This document shows, piece by piece, positions 25,121 through 33,099 of a stretch of 64,000 nucleotides of DNA; positions within the stretch are counted from its first letter, which is position 1, and every line of letters starts with the position of its first letter. The notes below the pieces were generated by a model. The model was given only the letters and a program-made list of their open reading frames with translations, did not search any database and was not told the origin of the DNA. Position numbers and translations under genes: made by a program. Origin of the DNA: [Zimmermannella] bifida NBRC 103089 (GTDB lineage Bacteria; Actinomycetota; Actinomycetes; Actinomycetales; Microbacteriaceae); NCBI RefSeq assembly GCF_001570925.1, contig NZ_BCSP01000007.1, positions 28,556 through 92,555 on the forward strand. The letters are read 5' to 3'.

Positions 25121-26935
25121 GTGAGTGATGCAAGCCTGCCCCGACTAGCCGCGCTCGACACACTCCGTGACGAGCTGTCGAACGCATCCCTGCCTCTTGA
25201 TCTCAACGAAACCCAGCGCGCCAAAGCGAACCAGTCCTGGGCAATTCAGCAGATCGACGACTACATCGCGCCGCGACTGGCCAACCTGGACGCACCGCTG
25301 CTGGCGGTTGCTGGCGGCTCAACGGGCGCGGGCAAGTCCACCATCGTCAATGCGATCGTCGGCAGCCCCGTGACGCGCACTGGCGCAATCCGCCCCACTA
25401 CGCGACAACCGATTCTGCTGCACGCACCCGGTGAGGGCGAATGGTTCGAGACCGACCGCATCCTGCCCGGACTCTCGCGCATCCGCGGCACCGCAACTCA
25501 CCAGGTGCTGCCTTCGTCACAGGCTGGCGCTACCCCAGACGCCAGCCTTATCGGCTCGGTTGTGCTCGTCGAAGACCCGCACATCCCGAAGCACATTGCG
25601 CTCATCGACGCACCCGATATCGACTCGATCGCCGACGAAAACCGCGCACTCGCATCCCAACTGCTGGCTGCAGCCGACCTGTGGTTCTTCGTAACCACCG
25701 CCAACCGCTACGCCGATGCGGTGCCGTGGCAATTGCTCGATGACGCTGCCACTCGCGACATCACCGTCGCGGTCGTCCTCAACCGAGTACCGCCGGGTGC
25801 TGAGCAGGAGATTCAGCATGACCTGCAGCGCATGCTGCACGAGCGCGGCCTTCCCCACGCTCCCGTATTCACCATCACCGAACAACCGCTCGACCAGCTC
25901 GGTATGCTGCCGCCCGCAGCAGTGGCCGGCCTACGAAACTGGCTTGGCACAATTGCTGCCGACTCCGCATCCCGCCACGAACTGGCACGACGTACCGTGC
26001 TCGGCTCGGCACGCAAACTCACCCATATGAGCCACGAAATTGCGATCGCCCGCGACGTACAACTGCGCACGGCCGAAGACCTAATGCGCATTATCGATGA
26101 CGAATACGAAGATGCCATCGACGACGTGCGCGAAGCCACCCGCGACGGTCAGCTATTGCGCGGCGAGGTGCTCGCCCGCTGGCAGGATGTTGTTGGCACA
26201 TCCGATGCATTCCGCGGCATCGAGACGTGGGTGTCTGGTGCCCGCGATCGGGTTACCGGTTGGTTCACTGGAAAGCCAAAGACCGTCGAGCAGGTCGAAG
26301 CCACACTCGAGTCCGGTTTGCACGCGGTTATCGTGGATGCGGCCAGCCGCGCCGCCGCTTCAAGCTGGCAGCGGGTGCGTGCTACCGAACACGGCCGCCA
26401 CGTGTTCTCGGATGCAACGCTGGCCCACGAATCAGACAGCCTGAACGAATCCGCTGCCCGGCTGATGCGCGACTGGCAAGCCGCGCTCGTGGAATTAGTG
26501 CGCACGCAGGCTGCCGGAAAACGCACCAAGGCGCGCGTGCTGTCGCTGGGACTCAACGCGGTCACGGTGGCGCTGATGATCGTCGTCTTTGCGTCCACGG
26601 CGGGCCTCACCGGCGGTGAAGTGGCCATTGCCGGTGGTTCGGCAGTGGTCGGCCAGAAACTGCTGGAAACACTGTTCGGTGACGAGGCAGTGCGAAAGCT
26701 CGCGACCCAGGCGCGCGATGATCTCGAGCTGCGGGTTACGTCGCTGTTCCGTGCCGAGTCGCTCCGGTACAGCGCCGAACTCATGCCGGTGACCGCACCC
26801 GGAAGCGGCGACAAGCTGCGTTCGGCGATCGCCGAGTTCGAAGCAACGCTGCGTGATGACCTGGCTGCGCCGCCCGCCTCGCAGCTTTCACCGCCGACCT
26901 TCGGCAGCCAGACCACGAACGGGCCTCGCGTATGA
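25121..26935 (+). CDS. dynamin-like P-loop GTPase, first of a pair
   Basis: 604 residues. G1 GGSTGAGKST is at 65-74; the switch region RPTTRQPILLHAP includes a conserved Thr; G3 is LIDAPDIDS; G4 is VLNRVPPG in place of N/TKxD. A long helical part follows. One strongly hydrophobic stretch near residues 475-510 (VTVALMIVVFASTAGLTGG) could be a membrane insertion paddle. The helical-GTPase-hydrophobic layout matches the paired dynamin-like proteins of actinobacteria (IniA/IniC, DynA/DynB). These act at membranes, in sporulating streptomycetes at the division septum. GTG start at 25121 after GAGAG. The partner gene overlaps by four bases. The exact role here is inferred. Confidence 0.8.
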   Translation: MSDASLPRLAALDTLRDELSNASLPLDLNETQRAKANQSWAIQQIDDYIAPRLANLDAPLLAVAGGSTGAGKSTIVNAIVGSPVTRTGAIRPTTRQPILLHAPGEGEWFETDRILPGLSRIRGTATHQVLPSSQAGATPDASLIGSVVLVEDPHIPKHIALIDAPDIDSIADENRALASQLLAAADLWFFVTTANRYADAVPWQLLDDAATRDITVAVVLNRVPPGAEQEIQHDLQRMLHERGLPHAPVFTITEQPLDQLGMLPPAAVAGLRNWLGTIAADSASRHELARRTVLGSARKLTHMSHEIAIARDVQLRTAEDLMRIIDDEYEDAIDDVREATRDGQLLRGEVLARWQDVVGTSDAFRGIETWVSGARDRVTGWFTGKPKTVEQVEATLESGLHAVIVDAASRAAASSWQRVRATEHGRHVFSDATLAHESDSLNESAARLMRDWQAALVELVRTQAAGKRTKARVLSLGLNAVTVALMIVVFASTAGLTGGEVAIAGGSAVVGQKLLETLFGDEAVRKLATQARDDLELRVTSLFRAESLRYSAELMPVTAPGSGDKLRSAIAEFEATLRDDLAAPPASQLSPPTFGSQTTNGPRV

Positions 26936-28572
26936 GCCGCATCACTATCGATGACCGCATCCAGTCGCTCCGCGAAGCGCGCGAACTCGGCGTCGGCAGG
27001 CTGTCTGAAGCGTCGCTTGCCGAGCTCGACCGTGTGATTGCGGCGGCAGCTGAGCGTCGTGCACTTTCGAGTGAACACACGGTCGTCGGGTTCTTTGGCG
27101 CCACCGGGTCTGGCAAATCGTCGCTGTTCAACGCGGTCGTCGGCGAGCAGTTGGCGCACACGCACGTTCGACGCCCGACCACGTCGGTGCCGCTGGCTGC
27201 CGTGTGGCGACAAGAAGACGCTTCGCCGCTGCTGGACTGGCTGCAGGTGCAAGATCGACGGATCCCCGCGCATCCGTTCGCTGGCGACCCCGCGCTGCCG
27301 CTGATCTTGCTGGATTTGCCCGACTTCGATTCGGTTCAGGCCGAACACCGCGAGATTGCGACTCGGCTCGCGGGCCAGGTTGATGTGTTGGTGTGGGTCG
27401 TTGACCCGCAAAAGTACGCCGATGCGACGCTGCACCGCGACTTCATTCAGCCATTGGCGACGCACGCTGCCGTTACTGCGGTGGTGCTGAACCAGATTGA
27501 CCGACTTGCTCCCGCCGAGATTCCGCAGGTGGTGCAGTCGCTCGAGTCGCTGATCGCTCGCGATGGGCTGCCGAACACCGAGGTCATGGCTGCAAGCGCG
27601 GTCACCGGAGCCGGAGTCGATTCGGTGCGTCTCCGGATTGCGAAGTTTGCTCGCGATCGTGTTGCGGCAACGGCACGACTGACCGCCGATGTGCGCCAGT
27701 GCGCCTCATCGCAGCTCCCCCGCAACGTGGAATCGCCCGGCACTAGGGAACAGTCGCCGCCACCCACTCGGCCGTTCAACGCCGATCGCAGTGCCCGCGC
27801 GATGCGTGAGGCGATCATTACGGCGTCGGGCGCTGAACTAATTTCGCAGGCGGTTGCAAAGTCGTACCGAAAGCGCGCGGGCCAGGCCACAGGGTGGCCG
27901 GTAACGTCGTGGCTCTTGCGGTTCCGTCCCGATCCCCTGCGCCGGTTGCATCTTCCGGCCCAGCAGCGTACGGCGACGGATGCGGATGCTCCGGTCGTGG
28001 CGCGCACCTATCGGCAGCCGTTGAGTGCGGGTCAGAAAGCGGGCATGAACCGTGCCGTTCGCAGCTACGTGAGCGATGCATCCGCCGATCTGCCCGAGCC
28101 GTGGCAGGAGTACCTGCGCGGCCAGGGGTTGACGTTGAGCGAGTCGGTTCCGGATGCGGTCGATCAGGCGATTGCCGCCACTGACCTCGGCGCAGGCCGA
28201 TCGTGGTGGTGGCCGCTGATCACTGCGCTGCAGGTGGTTTCGCTACTGGCCGGATGCGTCGGTGCCGGTTGGTACCTGGTGTTGTGGGCAATGCAGGCGC
28301 TTGGGTTCGGGTTCGTGGAGATTCCGACCGTTGAAGGATGGCCGGTGCCTGGGCTGCTGCTCGTGTTCGGAGTGTTGCTCGGCATCGTGCTCGGCGCGGT
28401 TGCCGCGTTCATCAGCGCAGGCGTGGCCGGTGGCCGCAGGCGCCGTGCGATGCGGCGTCTACGTGCCTCAATCGGCACTGCCGTGGATGCGCACGTTGCC
28501 GCTCCGGTGCGATCAGAACGTGCACGTGCGCTCGCGTTCGTGAACGCCCTCCGACGGGCTGCTGCCCGCTAG
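26932..28572 (+). CDS. dynamin-like P-loop GTPase, second of a pair
   Basis: 546 residues, overlapping the preceding gene by ATGA, so the two are translationally coupled. G1 GATGSGKSS is at 56-64; RRPTTSVPLA supplies the switch Thr; G3 is LLDLPDFDS; G4 is VLNQIDRL. Two C-terminal transmembrane segments occur at about 425-450 (ITALQVVSLLAGCVGAGWYL) and 463-490 (GLLLVFGVLLGIVLGAVAAF). A basic C-terminus follows. Two coupled GTPases, one with clear membrane anchors, are as expected for a heteromeric membrane-remodelling pair. The pair lies between rpsT and holA. Confidence 0.8.
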   Translation: MSRITIDDRIQSLREARELGVGRLSEASLAELDRVIAAAAERRALSSEHTVVGFFGATGSGKSSLFNAVVGEQLAHTHVRRPTTSVPLAAVWRQEDASPLLDWLQVQDRRIPAHPFAGDPALPLILLDLPDFDSVQAEHREIATRLAGQVDVLVWVVDPQKYADATLHRDFIQPLATHAAVTAVVLNQIDRLAPAEIPQVVQSLESLIARDGLPNTEVMAASAVTGAGVDSVRLRIAKFARDRVAATARLTADVRQCASSQLPRNVESPGTREQSPPPTRPFNADRSARAMREAIITASGAELISQAVAKSYRKRAGQATGWPVTSWLLRFRPDPLRRLHLPAQQRTATDADAPVVARTYRQPLSAGQKAGMNRAVRSYVSDASADLPEPWQEYLRGQGLTLSESVPDAVDQAIAATDLGAGRSWWWPLITALQVVSLLAGCVGAGWYLVLWAMQALGFGFVEIPTVEGWPVPGLLLVFGVLLGIVLGAVAAFISAGVAGGRRRRAMRRLRASIGTAVDAHVAAPVRSERARALAFVNALRRAAAR

Positions 28573-28575
28573 CGC

Positions 28576-29658
28576 TTAGAACGCCGTAAACGCGCTCTGT
28601 TCACCCGAGTAGGTAAAGCCCGCCCCGGTAACGGTGCTCCAGCACACAAGCGCGTCACTGCCGGGTGCACCGCAGACGATGTCCCCGTAGTAGACCGCTT
28701 CGCCCGAACCAATTGCTTGCGGTGAAAGCTGTTTCTGCATCGCGGATGGGAAGCTTTCCCCACCCATGAACGTTGGCTCGGTGTCGTTCACACCCAGTTG
28801 CACGCTGCAGTCGCCACCGGCGTCGCACCATGTCTGCACCATGCAGTGGACACCGGACTCGCCCGCATTCACATCACACTTGATACTGCCGGATTCAGTC
28901 TGGATGATTGCTTCCGTATCGGCTGGGTCGGCACTTGCTTGGCGAGTCTCTGTCGCTTCGGTAGCGTCCGAAGGAATCGCTCCACCTGCACCGGGGAAAG
29001 CGGCCGAAGTGTCCTCACCGGTGTTGCCAGTTGAGTCCTTCATACCGAACGGCCCCACCTGGCCTTCGGTTTCACCAGTCCGGTCTCGGCCATCGCTGTA
29101 GTCCGGAACGTCGCCGGTGCGAACGACGGCTCCCGCTTCATCGTCCCAGGTCAGGGTTGAGGTTGCAGTCTGCGAAGCTTCAGCGTTGCTTTCGCCCGGC
29201 CCTGCCCATCGGAACGTCACTTCGATCGTGGCGTCATCGACACGCTCGACCATTGGCGCCCAGCCAAATGACTGCTCGGTTGCGGTACCGACGAATTCAC
29301 CGTAGTGGAACAGTACGACAGCCGACGGCGACGATACGGTTGCACCCCTCGCGGTGACAACCGCCCAAGAAAGTGCTGCACAAGGATCGTAATCATCTGT
29401 TTCAGCTAGCTCCACTGCCCACCCAACGTCGGTACGGTCGGGGAGCGGCAACGCCATTTCATCGACAGCCGAAGCCATTGCTTCTTCCGCACTGGCGGTT
29501 CCACACTCGGGAGTTGGCGTTGGTGTCGAGGTCGGTGTCACGCTTTGCGTCGGTGCAACCGACTCGCTCGTGGCTGGGGTCTCGGACGCACAACCAACGA
29601 GCACGAGCAAGGTAGAAGTAGCAGCGGCAACCAGCGGCCAGATTCGTCGTTCACGCAT
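28576..29658 (-). CDS. secreted lipoprotein of unknown function
   Basis: 360 residues. Signal sequence MRERRIWPLVAAATSTLLVL with lipobox LVGC (Cys about residue 23), then a Ser/Thr/Pro-rich linker with a TPTPTP run typical of wall-spanning tethers. The body (about 55-200) contains many acidic residues and DPCAALSWAVVTARG, resembling secreted LppP/LprE-type solute or regulatory domains, but I cannot assign a family. The C-terminal third has four Cys (IKCDVNAGESGVHCMVQTWC and nearby), likely disulphide-bonded outside the cell, and ends AGFTYSGEQSAFTAF. It converges on the dynamin-like pair with only three bases between the stops and lies downstream of holA. Confidence 0.75.
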   Translation of the reverse strand: MRERRIWPLVAAATSTLLVLVGCASETPATSESVAPTQSVTPTSTPTPTPECGTASAEEAMASAVDEMALPLPDRTDVGWAVELAETDDYDPCAALSWAVVTARGATVSSPSAVVLFHYGEFVGTATEQSFGWAPMVERVDDATIEVTFRWAGPGESNAEASQTATSTLTWDDEAGAVVRTGDVPDYSDGRDRTGETEGQVGPFGMKDSTGNTGEDTSAAFPGAGGAIPSDATEATETRQASADPADTEAIIQTESGSIKCDVNAGESGVHCMVQTWCDAGGDCSVQLGVNDTEPTFMGGESFPSAMQKQLSPQAIGSGEAVYYGDIVCGAPGSDALVCWSTVTGAGFTYSGEQSAFTAF

Positions 29659-29769
29659 ACTTCGAAGCTAGCCCAGACCGATGACTGGCAGCAGAACTAT
29701 TGGTCTCGTTCGCATAACTTCCTGCCGCAGCTGAGGAACGCGCCTACGTCAGCAACCCAAGTATCTGCG

Positions 29770-30798
29770 TCAGCGCTCGCGCAGCGCCACCTTGCGCACG
29801 AGTCGCTCTGCAGCAAACTCGGGATCGCGCGATAGTCCCTTCACCATGTGGTCGGTTTCGGCGGTGAGCTGAATGGCAATCGCCAGTTCTCGATCGGTCC
29901 AGCCGCGCAGTTCGCGTCGGGCTTGACCAACCTGCCAAGGTGCCGCGCCTACGGTACCGGCAAGCTGTGCATCCGACCCCGCAAGACCCGAAACTTTGGC
30001 CATCATGCGGAGTTTCATGGCGATTGCCGAGACGATCGGTACCGGATTAAGTCCGGTCTCAAAACCGGCGCGCAACAGCCGCAGCGCATCGGGCAGACGG
30101 CCCGCGATCGCCGCATCCGCGATCTTGAATCCGGTGGTTTCCACTCGCCCACCGTAGTACCGGTCCACCAGCTCGGGCGTAATCTCGGGTTCGGTCGAGA
30201 CGTTCATGAGCTGTCGAACCGCAGCTGCAAGTTCGGCAAGATCGGTGTTGAACGCGGCGATGAGAGCGTGAACGGCTTGGGGCTGGATGCTGCGCCGCTC
30301 ATAGCGCACCAATTGGCGCACAAACCCGTCAAGTTCGTTCGCTTTCAGGGGTGTGCAGGCAACTTCAATTGCTTCGGGAAGTGCCCGAACCGCATCCAGC
30401 AATTTCTTGCCGCGCACACCCGTGCGGTGTCGCAGCACGATGTGCGTGCCGTCGATCGGGGCGCTGAGGTAGTCGATGATTTCGTTGAGTAGCGATTCGC
30501 TCGTTTCGTGAACGTTTTGCACGATGACCAGCCGCGGTTCCATGAAGAGCGACGGACTCACCACCGTGGTGAACTCCCCCGGTTCGTGGTGTTTCGCATC
30601 AATTTCGTGAACTTCGATGGCCGGGTCTTCGGCCCGCAAGATCGCCCGCAGGTTACTCACGGCTTCGTCCGCGAAAAAGTCCTCGGCACCGCTCAAGAGC
30701 GCCACCGGTGCTGGACGAATCTCGAGCCACGAAACCTGCTGCAGCTTCACTTTGCTGCTGCGTTTAGCGGGTTTCTTTGCGGTAGCCACTGGCGTCAC
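29770..30798 (-). CDS. holA: DNA polymerase III subunit delta
   Basis: The delta subunit opens the sliding clamp within the clamp loader. 342 residues. The N-terminal basic extension is followed by LLSGAEDFFADEAVSNLRAI, then VVSPSLFMEPRLVIVQNV, the beta-clamp-binding element typical of HolA. The central LVDRYYGGRVETTGFKIADA and C-terminal IVSAIAMKLRMMAKV also match the family. The usual GxxxxL of bacterial delta is present and, as expected, no intact P-loop. It lies downstream of the comEA-comEC block, as in many Gram-positives, here separated by two membrane-protein genes. Confidence 0.93.
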   Translation of the reverse strand: MTPVATAKKPAKRSSKVKLQQVSWLEIRPAPVALLSGAEDFFADEAVSNLRAILRAEDPAIEVHEIDAKHHEPGEFTTVVSPSLFMEPRLVIVQNVHETSESLLNEIIDYLSAPIDGTHIVLRHRTGVRGKKLLDAVRALPEAIEVACTPLKANELDGFVRQLVRYERRSIQPQAVHALIAAFNTDLAELAAAVRQLMNVSTEPEITPELVDRYYGGRVETTGFKIADAAIAGRLPDALRLLRAGFETGLNPVPIVSAIAMKLRMMAKVSGLAGSDAQLAGTVGAAPWQVGQARRELRGWTDRELAIAIQLTAETDHMVKGLSRDPEFAAERLVRKVALRER

Positions 30799-30957
30799 TT
30801 TCTGCGGGCGGGATGCGGACGGTCACGCTGGCAGCGCAGGTGTTGCGTTGTCGAGTCGGGCCGCCGGGTTGTTCGCGTGCATCTATCGTAGTTGTCCCGT
30901 TGCCACAGTTGCTGCAGGGCGGCGCTTACGGGGTTCAACGCGCGAATGGAAACGGTT

Positions 30958-30987
30958 GAGGGTCCGACGCGTCAACGTCGGACCCTC
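30958..30987 (-). terminator. terminator hairpin after the Q/P/G-rich membrane protein
   Basis: GAGGGTCCGACG and CGTCGGACCCTC form a perfect 12-bp stem with a six-base loop, 52 bp past the stop at 31040. No T-run. The remaining gap to holA holds nothing else I can see. Confidence 0.75.
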
Positions 30988-31039
30988 GTGCGATCACGGC
31001 CGGTTAGCGGATCGCTTCGTGGTAGGCGCTAGCTAGGGC

Positions 31040-32032
31040 CTAGAAGTTTGGCTGGTTCGGGTTCTGCGGGCCTGGCTGGCCTGGTTGCTGACCGAATGGC
31101 TGCTGACCGTAGCCGCCTGGCTGGCCGCCGAACTGCTGCGGCTGCTGGCCCGGTGCTGGCTGGCCCGGTGCACCGAATGGCTGCTGGCCCGGCTGTCCAC
31201 CAAACTGCTGTGGCTGCTGACCGTAACCCTGTGGCTGACCGAACTGCTGCGGCTGCTGGCCGTAGCCCATTGGCTGGCCACCGAAGTTGCCACCCTGGCC
31301 GCCCTGGCCGTTCATCATCGACGGAGCCTTGAGCGCCTGCATGATGTCGAGTGCAGCCACACCCAGCATCGCAATGGCCATGATCATGAGGATGATGCCG
31401 CCGAAGCCCATCGAGGCCGAAGCACCATAGCCGTAGTCACCGGTGTTCGAGAGGAGATCGATGCATTTGAAGAGCGAAAGGCCACCGGCAACGATGGCCA
31501 GACCGCCAGCACCAAAGAGGATTTCCTTGGCCGGCTTAATCATCGCGTAGACGGATGCACCTACGAGCAGCAGCATGAGCAGGAGGAGGGTGAATCCCCA
31601 ACCAGTCTCACCGTGCGAGAAGTAGCTGAAGCTGTGGCTCTGGGCTTCCATGGTCACGCCATAGCCATAGTCCTGAGCTTCCATCGACACGGTGGCCTGT
31701 GGCAGGAACAGCGAAATGATGCCGATGAGTCCGACGATGGCACCGATCAACGGACCAGCTTCGAGGAAGCTCTTCGGCATCTGGAATCCAGCACCGGTCG
31801 AGCCCGAAGCACCGTACGGCTTTGGCTGCTGACCGTATGGAGGCTGCTGGCCGTAGGCCTGCTGCGGCTGCTGACCGTATGCCTGGTGCGGAGCTGGCTG
31901 CTGGCCGAACTGCGGCTGACCTGGCTGCTGACCGTACTGAGGCTGGCCCTGAGGCTGACCCTGAGGCTGCCCGAACTGGTTTGGGTTGTGACCAGGGTGT
32001 CCTGGCTGATTTGGCGAACCGGGCATCGACAT
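31040..32032 (-). CDS. four-helix membrane protein with Q/P/G/Y-rich low-complexity tails at both ends
   Basis: 330 residues. Residues 1-80 are built from repeats such as GQPQYGQQPGQPQFGQQP. Residues about 87-240 form a membrane core of four hydrophobic segments (PLIGAIVGLIGIISLFLP, TLLLLMLLLVGASVYAMI, ILFGAGGLAIVAGGL, GGIILMIMAIAMLGVAALDI). Residues 245-330 again repeat GYGQQPQQFGQPQ-like units. The tails are almost free of charged residues and look intrinsically disordered (prion-like). The core is paralogous to the next gene upstream (32371-32925). GAAAGGAA lies about 13 bases before ATG 32032; ATG two codons on is equally good. Function unknown; no enzyme motif seen. Confidence 0.85.
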   Translation of the reverse strand: MSMPGSPNQPGHPGHNPNQFGQPQGQPQGQPQYGQQPGQPQFGQQPAPHQAYGQQPQQAYGQQPPYGQQPKPYGASGSTGAGFQMPKSFLEAGPLIGAIVGLIGIISLFLPQATVSMEAQDYGYGVTMEAQSHSFSYFSHGETGWGFTLLLLMLLLVGASVYAMIKPAKEILFGAGGLAIVAGGLSLFKCIDLLSNTGDYGYGASASMGFGGIILMIMAIAMLGVAALDIMQALKAPSMMNGQGGQGGNFGGQPMGYGQQPQQFGQPQGYGQQPQQFGGQPGQQPFGAPGQPAPGQQPQQFGGQPGGYGQQPFGQQPGQPGPQNPNQPNF

Positions 32033-32170
32033 CGGGATGCTGTTCCTTTCGTGTGGGTATTCACGCGTTCAGGTGGACTCGCAAACACCGCTCGAAGCCG
32101 GGCGATCGAAACCGCCAGCACGGTGGCAAGCTGCGGCAATCATAAAGACTGCGCGTTACAAGTACGAATC

Positions 32171-32194
32171 AAATTCGTCGAATACGGCGAATTT
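32171..32194. promoter_or_regulatory. inverted repeat in the 32033-32370 intergenic region
   Basis: AAATTCG and CGAATTT flank a ten-base spacer about 140 bp upstream of the Q/P/G-rich gene. It could be an operator, but no regulator is identified. The rest of this 338-bp gap holds the terminator at 32313-32347 and no gene. Confidence 0.3.
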
Positions 32195-32312
32195 CAGTCG
32201 ACCGTAGGATGCCGCATCCGAATCTCGGCGCTGGTGACACGGATGCGGGTGGCAGGCATTCGTAGATGCGGGTGTCGGGCCGCGCACGAGTGTGTGGCGC
32301 ATTCGAGATGCA

Positions 32313-32347
32313 AACGTGGCCCGGCGCGTTTCGCACCGGGCCACGTT
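32313..32347 (-). terminator. terminator hairpin after the paralogous membrane gene
   Basis: AACGTGGCCCGG and CCGGGCCACGTT form a perfect 12-bp stem with an 11-base loop, 24 bp past the stop at 32371. No T-run, as is common in high-GC genomes. Confidence 0.8.
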
Positions 32348-32370
32348 GAAGTAGTCGATTCGCCTCGAAC

Positions 32371-32925
32371 CTAGGCGACGGTTGCGCCTGGAGCCTGCTT
32401 GTTCAGCATCGAGGGGAGCTTCGACGCACCCACGACGCAAAGCACACCACCAGCGATCAGCACGAGCGCGGCGAACAGCATCAGGTACGCACCAAATGCT
32501 GGGCCACCGTCAGCGAGGAATGCGAGCTCGTCGGCGCTGGACATGATGTTGATGCTGCGCAGCAGGGCGAACAGACCGACCACGATGCCGGCACCAGCAG
32601 CGGCCAGGGTGAGCTCCTTGGCCTGCTTAAGGATTGCAACGGCACCGAGCGCAATGGCAAGCACGAACGCGATGAGCAGCAGTACGCCTTCGCCGGCGGC
32701 GCCCTCAGTGAAGTAACCGATCAATTCAGTTTCGGTGGTCGATTCCATGGTGGTGATCGAGAAGTCCGACATCTCGATCGTGATCTGTGGCAGGAATACC
32801 GAGATGAAACCGAGAACACCGGCAGCGGCCACGGCAATCGGACCAAATCCAAACAGGTTCTTCGGCATGGCGAAGCCCGCAGCCGGTTGCTGGTTCGATG
32901 AGTTCGTAGGAGTCGATGTCGACAT
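32371..32925 (-). CDS. four-helix membrane protein, paralogue of the Q/P/G-rich protein
   Basis: 184 residues. The start MSTSTPTNSSNQQPAAGF leads into MPKNLFGFGPIAVAAAGVLG, which matches MPKSFLEAGPLIGAIVGLIG of the downstream gene. ISVFLPQITIEM matches ISLFLPQATVSM, and the KQAKELTLAAAGAGIVVGL and LPSMLNKQ segments also correspond. Four hydrophobic helices are predicted by eye. It has a short Ser/Thr/Asn/Gln N-terminus and no Q/P/G tails. I chose ATG 32925 (AAAGGG upstream) over the open frame to 33096. The two genes are a tandem duplication in which one copy gained, or the other lost, low-complexity tails. Function unknown. Confidence 0.82.
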   Translation of the reverse strand: MSTSTPTNSSNQQPAAGFAMPKNLFGFGPIAVAAAGVLGFISVFLPQITIEMSDFSITTMESTTETELIGYFTEGAAGEGVLLLIAFVLAIALGAVAILKQAKELTLAAAGAGIVVGLFALLRSINIMSSADELAFLADGGPAFGAYLMLFAALVLIAGGVLCVVGASKLPSMLNKQAPGATVA

Positions 32926-33099
32926 GGCGGATGTACCCTTTCGTACGGCTGCCCAATAGTTGCGGGCGGCTGCGCTGGTGGATTCAGAACACTCCGGATT
33001 GGAGCCTGCCCGGAGACTAGTGCAATCAGGTAACTGGGATGAAACGTTCTGCAAAATCTCAGCTAACGAATCTATGAGCCTGCCCATCGGTGGCAAACC

